From Clusia tigrina (taxonomy: Eukaryota > Arthropoda > Insecta > Diptera > Clusiidae), in the NCBI GenBank assembly GCA_920105625.2, contig CAKKTE020000188.1, forward strand, positions 828,501 to 892,500: 64,000 nt of DNA, written 5' to 3'. Each line of letters starts with the position of its first letter. The first letter of the stretch is position 1. The translations under genes were made by a program, and so were the position numbers. Of this stretch, positions 56,031 to 64,000 are shown piece after piece. The notes beneath the pieces were generated by a model, which did no database searches, was not told the origin of the DNA, and worked only from the letters and a program-made list of their open reading frames with translations.

Positions 56031-56946
56031 CGAGGACTGTTCAAAAAGTATCGCGAATTTTGAATTTTCGCGGGGTACGGATGTTTCATTTTCGATCTTT
56101 TTGTGGCGTTATGTTGGTACTCATGTCCCTCACTTATGTTGAGAGTCTCGGCCATTTTGAATGTTAAGTCAGTTTTTTACAGCAATTGTGCGTGGACCTG
56201 TTTTAGCTTGTCTTCGATTTTTGTCTATCCCGAAAAAGGGATCAAAGAATTTGTATCAAATGTTGTGTGAAAAACAACATAAAGTGCGCGGAAATATTCC
56301 GAATGTTGACTGTTGCATCTATGATTATGACGTACAAACCAAAGCTCAATCATCCCAATGGAAGCTGCCGCATGAGCCAAGACCGAAAAAAGCACGTTCG
56401 GTCGAATGTGAAGGTTTTGCTGACAGTTTTATTTGATTGCAGGGGCGTGGTGCATTATGAATTCTTGCCGCTGGGTAGAACGGTCAATAAGGAATATTAT
56501 CTTCAAGTAATGGCAATTTGCGAGAAGCCATCCTCCAGAAATGGCCGGATTTGTGGAAGAACAAAAATTGGCTTTTGCATCATGATAGTGCCCCTGCTCA
56601 CACATCATTACTTGTGCGCGAATTTTTGGCCAAAAACAACACTGTAATAATGCCGCAGCCACCGTATTCCCCAAACCTGGCCCCCTGTGACTTTTTCTTG
56701 TTCCCGAAAGGGCCCATGAAAGGACGACGCTACGCCACGATTGAGGAGATAGACAAAAATCGAAGACAAGCTAAAACACGTACACGCACAATAGCTGTCA
56801 AAAACTGACTGAACATTCAAAATGGCCGAGATTGCCAACATAAGTGAGGTTCATTAGTACCAACATAACGCCACAAAAAGATCGAAAATCGAACATCCGT
56901 AGCCCGCGAAAATTCAAAATTCGCGATACTTTTTGAACAAACCTCG
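56031..56946 (+). mobile_element. Mariner relic with long terminal repeats, in Taf3 intron 3
   Basis: Ends are CGAGGACTGTTCAAAAAGTA and its inverted partner, flanked by TA (56029-56030, 56947-56948). The inverted repeats extend for about 130 bp per side with few mismatches, much longer than the usual mariner 25-30 bp. It is a different family from the mariner at 27449-28741. Confidence 0.92.
56160..56810 (+). pseudogene. Mariner transposase remnant, frameshifted
   Basis: Pieces in three frames: YDVQTKAQSSQWKLPHEPRP, VKVLLTVLFDCRGVVHYEFL with LGRTVNKEYYLQVM, and HHDSAPAHTSLLVREFL with PPYSPNLAPCDFFLFP. These are the DD34D core, with second D in HHDSAPAH. The N-terminal DNA-binding region is largely deleted. 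Frame changes lie near 56395 and 56517. Confidence 0.88.
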
Positions 56947-56948
56947 TA

Positions 56949-57214
56949 TATGTAAAGCACAAATAAGTGGTCAAAACGGGGAATTCAAATGTTAGGGCGA
57001 TTTTGGCCAAACATTAAGTTCACTTAAAAGAAAAAAATAGTATAACCGTGTAAAAAATTGAAGTGAAGAGTAAAGTAAAAATTTGAATTGTACTAGAAAG
57101 GCCGTTCGTTTCAATTTTAAAACTAAAATCCCAGGAAACAAGTCTTTTTAAGAAACACTTATCTATATATATCAAGAAGTAAATCATATTAACAAATATG
57201 GAAAATAAAAAATA
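56949..57214. other. Intronic spacer, nothing recognised
   Basis: AT-rich sequence between the mariner relic and the first recognisable BEL gag codons. Confidence 0.5.
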
Positions 57215-57937
57215 TATGTGGGGATTGCGCTGGAGAAGAAACAGGAAAAGCAAGAGAAATTGTGTGTAACAAATTGCTTCTACCAGCACTGGTACCCGAT
57301 ATAATCAGAACACTGAGAATTTTTTTCGGTCGACCGGAACACATTTTGGAAAGTGCGATTGAAAAGGTCCGGAGAATAGAAAAGATAAATTAGAAGTAAT
57401 AGTTGAATTCTCACTGGGTGTACGAAATATTTGCGCCACCATGTAATCCTGCCAAATGGGATCACATCTCGTTTAACCTATTGCTAGTTAAAGAATTTAT
57501 AGAGAAACTTCCCAACACCTACAAGATAAGTTGGGCAATGCTAGCGAAAGATAATAAAACACCTGCCGTAAAAGCATTCAGTGACTGGTTATTCCAGATA
57601 GCTGAAGCGGCTAATACAATCATATCACCGATATGTAATAAGAAGAAATTTGTTATGAACACTCATACCGAAGCTAATACACCACCAGTGACCCAGTGTA
57701 GTGAGCAAGGGCCACGGACATAGACTATTACAGTGTTCTACTTTCGCCAATTTATCGACAGAGCAAAGATGGGAAGTAGTCAAGGGCAATCAGCTGTGCC
57801 TACAATGTCTCAACCCGCACCGCCGAAAGTGTTTTCTCAAAAGGAACTGTGGAGTCAACAATTGTCAGCTGCAACACAATCAGCTGTTACATCGAGAGAT
57901 GCCAATCCATAGACCGGAACATCGTGAAAGTCGAATA
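57215..57937 (+). pseudogene. gag: BEL/Pao gag, C-terminal part
   Basis: VCNKLLLPALVPDIIRTLRI and FFGRPEHILESAIEKVRRI, stops around 57390-57400, then FNLLLVKEFIEKLPNTYKIS and the zinc region CLQCLNPHRRKCFLKRNCGV with NCQLQHNQLLH. These are the hallmarks of BEL/Pao Gag. A frame change near 57715 separates the capsid from the zinc region. Confidence 0.83.
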
Positions 57938-57999
57938 GGTAGGTAGGTAGGTAAAGCGGCCACCCGAAAAGGGCGCACTTGGCCAACATTGACCCTTTG

Positions 58000-60900
58000 T
58001 GATACCGCATGGGACAGCAGGTCCCATCCCTTTCAAAGGTCCAGCCATTTGGAGCTTTTAATGAAGCTGTTGATGGGCTAATTTTTTTTTTGAGATATCT
58101 CCCAAGGAGCCCAAAAAGTAGTCGCCTAGGAAAGTGCGCCTCCTTCTGGACAAAGCTGGACACGTGCACAACAGGTGAGCAGTAAACCCTTCCTCCTTCT
58201 CGTCCATGCAACTCCTGCATAAGTCATTAGAGGCGATCCCCAGCCTACACCCGTGTGTGCCTAGAGTCCAGTGTCCCGTTAAGACGCTAATCACGGGACC
58301 TATGCTTTGTCTATTTAGAGCCAGTAGGTCCTTAGAGCGCTTGACATTTATCTCTGGCCAGGTTTGTCTAGCTATTTTACATCCTGAAAGTTCAGACCAG
58401 CGCCTGCCCGCTGTTCCTAAGGATATTGTATTTACTAAGAGCTTACATGTGGCAATAGGAATACTGAAGTTCGACCTATCGGGTTCAATCGGTATGGTAG
58501 TACCCTCACGGGCAAGTTCATCCGCCTTGCAGTTCCCTGGAATATCTCTGTGACCGGGAACCCAGCAAAGATGCAGACGGGTCTGCTTAGCTATCTCGTC
58601 TAAAGATTTGCGGCAGCTCTTGACGGCTTTTGAGGTGATAATAACCGAATCCAGGGAGCGCAAAGCAGCTTGGCTGTCGGACAGAATGCAAATATCCAAG
58701 TCCAGATATCTTCTTCCTTAGCCAAGACAGTGCTGCCTGTATAGCCGCGACCTCTGCCTGAAAAACACTGCAGTGGTCGGGCATCCTAAAGGACATGTTA
58801 ATATCCAAATCTTCTGAGAATACACCACCTCCCACCCTACTCTGTAGTTTGGATCCATCTGTGTAGATATGAACCCCTTCTACATGAGTGGGGATGCCAT
58901 CCTTCCATTCGTCCCTGGAGGGAATGGAGATCTTGCACATACCATTGAAGGCGTACATTGGTGTGATGTAGTCGAAAGAGTCAGGAATACCCTCAAAAAG
59001 TCTTAAAATGGACGCATGACCTATATTCCTGGCATCCCATTGATGCGTAGCTTTTAGCCTGATAACTGGATTGGCAGCCATTTTTTCGCCAAAAAGCCTA
59101 ACAGGCAGCAGATTGAGCATAATATCCAATGCTGCCGTTGAGAACGACTCCAATGAATACCTCTGCACTACTTATGAATACCTCTGCCGTTCTTTGTACC
59201 TTTGTTATCAGCCTATTGTATGTGGACTTACTTAGGGCTGTCCACCAAGCAAGCACCCCATAGAAAAGGACTGGTCGTACCACAGCTGTATATATCCAAT
59301 AGGCTACCCATTTTTTGCCTATGACTCTTTTGCAAGAGTACAGAGCTACCTGTGTCTTCCTAATGCGCTCGCTTATATTGGCCTTCCAATTCAGCCTCCT
59401 ATCTAGGATCACGCCCAGATATTTAGCCTCCTCGACAAGGTCAATATCTACACCCATTAGTTTTGGAGCAATAAATTGAGGAATTTTATACTTCCTAGTG
59501 AAGAGTACCAGCTTAGTCTTGGTCGGATTAACCCCCAACCCACAGTCAGTAGTCCATTTAGAGAGAATGTTCAGTACGTTTTGCATCAAGTCCCTCAAAG
59601 TAGATATGTATTTACCCGAGATACTAATAGCAACATCATCCGCATACGCAACCACCTTGCACCCTTCCCTCTCCAGTCGAACAAGCAGCTGATTTACCGC
59701 AAGATTCCAGAGTAGGTGTGAAAGAACTCCACCTTGAGGTGTGCCTCTGCACACGGACTTCTTGGCCGACGCCGCCCCCAGCTGTGAATTGATTATCCTG
59801 CTACTAAGCATGTTTTCAATCCACCTGCTAATGGCGGGTTCCATCTCCAAGTCTCGCATCGCACCGATTATTGCGTCTGATTTGATATTGTTAAAAGCTC
59901 CCTCAATGTCCAGGAAAGCCACTAGGGAGAACTCCTTGTTGTGCAGGGAGCACTCAATCCTAGAGACTAAGGAGTGTAAAGCGGTCTCCACCGATTTACC
60001 CTTAACGTAGGCATGCTGAGAGACTGACAGCTTCTGTCTGTCTATAGTGAGTCTCAGATGAATATCTAACAACCTTTCCAGGATTTTTAGACAGAAGGAG
60101 GACAGACTAATGGGTCTTAAGTCCCCTGGAGCTGTGTGCGAGCTTTTGCCGGCCTTGGGTATAAAAATTACCATCACATGCTTCCATGAGTCTGGAATAT
60201 ACGCTAATTCAAGACAACAATTATAGATCTTTAACAGCCACTCTATTATAAGATTCTCTGACTGCTGAATTTCAATTGGAGCTACACCATCTGGGCCAGA
60301 TGCTTTAAATGGTTTGAAGCTATGGATAGCCCATTGCAATTTTGGCTTCGTGACTATGTCTGAGTTGACTTCAACTACATTCCCGCTGGGATTCGTTCTC
60401 CGCGGAATGGTACTCGAGCAACCAGGGAAGTGAGTCTCCAGAAGAAGCTCTAGAGTCTCATTACTATTAGAAGTCCAGGATCCATCCTCCCTCCTCAGGT
60501 AACCAGGTACCATTGGAGCAGTTGATAGGATCTTCCTCAACCTGGACGTCTCAGAGATATCTTCTACGTCACCGCAAAAGTTCCTCCACGATTCTCTCTG
60601 TGCTTTCCTAAGCTTACTTTTGAAGGCTCTGAGTGCTGAGTGCAGCCCAGTCTGCACTATCTCTAGACTTCTTTGCGCTGTTGAAAAGTCTCCTACAGTT
60701 TTGTCTGAGTCCCCTAATTTCCTCCCCCCACCATGTGGGTTTTTGTTTCCCCCTGGGTCTACTGAGGGGGCAAGAGACCAATAGAGCCTTATTAAGAGCA
60801 ACCGTTAGAACCTCCACAGACCTATCAATTTCGTCACACGTGCTTGTGCTTGTGGGGTTCTGAGGTAGTAGTCTAGCTACAGTCACCTTGTAGAGGTCCC

Positions 60901-61568
60901 AGTTTACTTTCCTGATATTTCTAAAAGCCTTAGGGCTAGGTAGACTATCTAGAAGATCAAACTGAATTAACCTATGATCCGAAAAGGAATGTTCCTCTAG
61001 AACTCTCCAATTCCAATAGGACTTCTTGCCTATTAGCAGTAATAAAAGTGGGTTCTGACCCCTTATTGCATACAGAAAGGTTAGTCGTTACAATATATTC
61101 ATATAATGACTCACCTCGTTCATTAACATCCGTGCTTCCCCAGATATCATGGTGCGCATTGGCATCGCATCCAATAATAACAGCCACCCGTTGAGCCTTT
61201 GCATCCACAACAAGCTTCTGTAGGTTGGCTTCTGGAAGGATCTCATGGTCATGCGCTATATAGGCCGAGACCAACCAGTACCGTCCCTTGCCAGTTTCCA
61301 GGCAGACGACCGTTAAATCCTTGTTGCTGTAATTGGGGAGAATAAATGAGCTAACATTATTCCTAATGAGGATACAAGACCTAGGCCTTCCTTCACTTAC
61401 GGTATACAGCAAGCTATAATTTTCAGTCCTGAGACCACATACCAAGTCCCCGTGTATCCAGGGTTCCTGGATCAGGACAACGTCTACTCCGCCTTTTGCA
61501 AGACGGAGCTGAAGGCTGGCAGACGCCGCCTTCGAGTGATGGAAGTTAATCTGCACTATACGTAGCAT
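58000..61568 (-). pseudogene. LINE ORF2: endonuclease, reverse transcriptase, RNase H
   Basis: It starts at 61568, overlapping the ORF1 end. Endonuclease: MLRIVQINFHHSKAAS, LIQEPWIHG, GCDANAHHDIWGS; the frame is lost at about 61010-61020 by a small deletion, costing the HSFSDHRLI end. RT (60801-59098 frame): FKASGPDGVAPIEI, LRPISLSSFCLKILERL, FLDIEGAFNNIKSDA, GTPQGGVLSHLLWNL, catalytic KVVAYADDVAISI, KYLGVILDRRLNW. RNase H: VHIYTDGSKLQSRVGGGVF, ILSDSQAALRSL, LCWVPGHRDIPGNCKADELA, and the zinc-like CRSCMDEKEEGFTAHLLCTC. Frame changes also occur near 60625, at a 21-bp duplication at about 59145-59185, near 58690 and in an A-run at 58081-58092. Not functional. Confidence 0.87.
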
Positions 61569-62763
61569 CTCTGCTACTTGTAGCGCTGGTCACCTCCACC
61601 ACCGTGACATCAGCCTCAGACTCCGAGTCTGACTCCAGAAGGACTTCCTCCTCACTGAGTGTGGTTGTCCCTAGGAGACTCTCCAAACCCCCCACAGTTG
61701 ACATAGAGTCACTGCGTTTCGGGTGCATGGCGGAGTCCTCAGCAGCAGCAGGATCAGCAGTTACCCCTGAGGGATCCACTACCGCTTGATCCGTGTAAGA
61801 CGGTTGCTCGTCCTTTTTGTAGACCTTAAGGCTTGTGGATGAGAAGCCATAGCCCACGACCCAATTGGATTTCGATAGAGTAGCCAGAGATTTGGCGTTC
61901 ACCACAAGGGTTATTGACCGGTAATCCCCTCTTGGTTCCTCTACCTTAGTAACCTTCCAATTATTAGTCGGGAGCTGCTGGTTGCTCAACCTAAAAATCT
62001 CCAGGATAGCCTCAGGGTCAGACGGTTCGGCTGGGATCCACGCGCGCGCTCTAGGTCTACTAGGGATCAACTCCCTAGGTACGACTTCGAGCCTTGCGCC
62101 TGGCCATGCTTCCCCTATCCTGGAGATCGCAATCTTATAAAGGTCGACTGACCTTTGATCCGCGCAGGCAATCAGCTTCACGTGGCCCTGATGCCATCCG
62201 CTGTCGCGAAAAGAGGGAAAACCACCTGGGAATTCCTTCAAAAGCTGGAGGTAGAGCCTTGAAAGGCTTACTTCTACCTTTTTCCAGCACTCAGGAGCGA
62301 TACTGCTATCCGGGTCATTGCGATCTATGACCGCCATGACCTGGTGTCCTTTCAGCACTTCGCTGAAGGACTTCGTGGTGACAGTACCCTTCTTTTTAAA
62401 CTTTGGGTCCGGGTGGGTGGTCTCTTCTAGGGACCGTTGACGTTTTGTAGTCTGTTGTGTTGGAGCTTGAGACTCCTTCACGACTTTCGTCGCCCACTCG
62501 AGGGAAGCCTTCTACTTCACTGTCCTCTCCTTCTCTGGGATCCGCGACAAGCGTTCCACCGTCCGGAGAGCACCCCTTTTTACCTTGTAGAACCTTTTGG
62601 TTCCTTGTTTAGCAACACTATCGCAGCACGTGGCTTTGCTTGTGCCAGGCTCGTCGTCCTTAGCTACAATAGCTGCCGCAGAGTGTGCAGAGGATTTTGG
62701 ATTCCCATCCGAAATAGCGTTTAGAGACCGCACGTCAGTTTTTTTTATTTTTAAATTATTCAT
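61546..62763 (-). pseudogene. LINE ORF1 with one in-frame stop
   Basis: The start MNNLKIKKTDVRSLNAI is at 62763; a TAG at 62512-62514 interrupts, and the frame reopens to 61546. The second part has a basic TTKRQRSLEETTHPDPKFKKK stretch, a domain with VSLSRLYLQLLKEFPGGFP and RSITLVVNAKSLATLSKSN typical of ORF1 of RNase H-bearing insect LINEs, and an acidic tail. It would act as the RNA-binding chaperone. The ORF1 stop and ORF2 start overlap by about 23 bp, so ORF2 is probably translated by re-initiation. Confidence 0.8.
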
Positions 62764-63147
62764 CTGGTTCTTACGGCCACCCGCTCAATTAATCAAGCTA
62801 AGGCAGCCAAAAATTTGAAAGGGGAATGGGTTGGTCAACTGTGGCAGCGCCCCGTACCACAGCAAGGCCACCGTTACTACCTGAGGCGGCCTGGTGTCAG
62901 GAAGGGGAGCTCCGTTAGGATACAGCCTAATTAACCTCCTGGCTGCAAAACAACATCCAATGGGCACGATCCCAAGAACACCCTAGATTAGGAGGGAGAC
63001 AGTTCTTAGTTGGATTACTCCGCAGTAGTCAGTCCGGCTAGGTCCCATTAGTCCCATTAGAGCCGAAACTCCGCCATCCTAACCCATTGCGTCATTGCAA
63101 TCCCTTAAGCCTTCATACCCCGACAAGGTGACTGCTCTTCACGAAGG
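62764..63147 (-). other. LINE 5' UTR
   Basis: Non-coding stretch from the insertion boundary to the ORF1 start. An internal promoter is expected for such LINEs, but I cannot place it. Confidence 0.6.
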
Positions 63148-63159
63148 GAAAGTCGAATA

Positions 63160-64000
63160 AGGAGAGAAGAAATTAATGCACATGACGATAATCAAATGTA
63201 TGCGAGACCATTCTTTAGAATTATTCCTATACGGATACACACGCCAACATCGTCTGCCGACACATTCGCTTTCCTAGATGAAGGTTCATCAGTTACTCTC
63301 ATAGATCAGGACCTGTTTAAAGAATTGGATCTGAAAGGCGAAAAAGATCCTCTGTGTTTAAAATGGACAAGTGATGTGACACGAACTGAAGATTCCTCCA
63401 TGAAAACTGCATTCCAGATTTCCAGCTCACCAAACGGGGTAAAATACGCTGTAAAAAATGTGCACTCAGTGTCCAATTTGGAGCTTCCGATACAATCACT
63501 TGATATGAGTAAATTACGAAATGCCTACCCGCATTTCAATAATCTACCAATTTCATCGTATTATAAAGCAAGGCCGAAGATATTAATCGGTTCCGATAAC
63601 TGGCGGCTAGCAATCCCATTGAAGATAAAAGAAGGAACCTAGGGACAACCTATTGCATCCAAAACAAGACTGGGCTGGACTTTACAAGGCGGAGCTGTCA
63701 ATGAAAATAACGTTTACCAGTTAAATATTCACAAATGCGAGTGCGAGCAAAAGTTTAACGATCTACACGAGATGGTACGAGACTACTTTAGTCTGGAGGC
63801 AAGCAAGGAGCGGAAAATGCTTTCGGCACAAGATACCAAAGCTTTGCAAATTCTAGACATGACATGCAAGCAAATTAATAATAGGTATGAAGTCGGACTT
63901 CTGTGGCGAAACGAAAACCTGCAACTACCCGATAGTTATTCAACAGCGAGGAAGCGTTTAAACTGCCTTCATGCTAAATTTAAAAAGGATCCAAGCTTGA
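63160..64000 (+). pseudogene. pol: BEL/Pao protease and start of RT, runs off the edge
   Basis: Continues the element upstream of the LINE. Protease: DTFAFLDEGSSVTLIDQDLF with a DEGS active site characteristic of BEL/Pao, then ILIGSDNWRL. One in-frame TAG at 63640-63642. After it the frame continues with SKTRLGWTLQGGAVNENN, LLWRNENLQLPDSYSTARKR and the start of the RT linker to the window end. Confidence 0.85.

Larger units (their letters stand above)
57938..63147 (-). mobile_element. LOA-type non-LTR retrotransposon (LINE), full length or nearly so
   Basis: 5.2 kb on the minus strand with a 5' UTR, ORF1 and ORF2 (endonuclease, RT, RNase H) and a 3' tail of CTAC/TACC repeats (plus strand GGTAGGTAGGTAGGTA at 57938-57953) instead of poly-A. 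Flanked by the target duplication GAAAGTCGAATA (57926-57937 and 63148-63159). RNase H in ORF2 and the tail type fit the LOA clade of the Jockey group. Confidence 0.87.
57215..64000 (+). mobile_element. Second BEL/Pao element, split by a LINE and running off the edge
   Basis: Gag homology (57215-57937) and protease homology (63160 onward) are on the same strand and separated by the LINE at 57938-63147. Removing the LINE and one copy of its 12-bp target duplication rejoins the element. No 5' LTR is recognised; the right end is outside the window. Confidence 0.85.

Noticed and set aside
57938..57955. GTAG tandem repeat as an independent microsatellite
   Set aside because: It is the 3' tail of the LINE, as shown by its position at the target duplication.

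Overview
The window is insect nuclear DNA, almost certainly from a higher dipteran. Its element families (Ty3/gypsy including an errantivirus, BEL/Pao, mariner and a LOA-type LINE) and its intron structure fit a tephritid fruit fly, but that species-level guess is inference. No bacterial features, tRNA or rRNA genes are visible.

About 85% of the window is transposable-element (TE) sequence. Left to right: AT-rich DNA with a (TA)n block and a solo-LTR-like repeat (family R, copy 1, 1275-2256); a CsRn1/Kabuki-type gypsy element on the minus strand (3026-8405), apparently circularly permuted and holding a solo LTR of another family (5657-6159); a Mag-clade gypsy fragment on the minus strand (8406-11809); a truncated mariner (11810-12666); R copy 2 (13241-14441); a full-length errantivirus with both LTRs and a TACA target duplication (14555-22276, minus); an Mdg3-like gypsy element 'A' (22281-27446, minus); a complete but dead mariner (27449-28741); R copy 3; a second partial copy of element A (29848-33747, minus); a plus-strand gypsy element 'B' with 5' LTR, gag and most of pol (33748-39756); a plus-strand BEL/Pao element with pol, an env-like gene and a 3' LTR (39757-45535); R copy 5; a (TA)n block; a second CsRn1 copy (45765-49728, minus); another (TA)n block; and R copy 4 (50022-50963).

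The one host gene recognised is the Taf3 (bip2) orthologue on the plus strand. Three coding exons (51883-52048, 52673-53278, 53646-55862) join in frame. They encode a histone-fold N-terminus and a long basic linker, about 996 residues. The C-terminal PHD-finger exon is not in the window. Intron 3 therefore runs past the right edge and contains a mariner relic (56031-56946) and a second BEL element (about 57215 to the edge) that was itself split by a LOA-type LINE (57938-63147).

The strongest structural result is a large tandem duplication. The block mariner - flank - R - (errantivirus) - element A (11810-27885) is followed directly by a shorter copy (27886-33747). The two share a constant 16,075-bp offset on the left and a constant 6,695-bp offset on the right, so the second copy lacks exactly 9,380 bp. 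Nearly every TE open reading frame carries stops, frameshifts or deletions, so the region reads as a TE graveyard beside a working gene. Whether it is heterochromatin or a piRNA-producing locus cannot be told from sequence alone.
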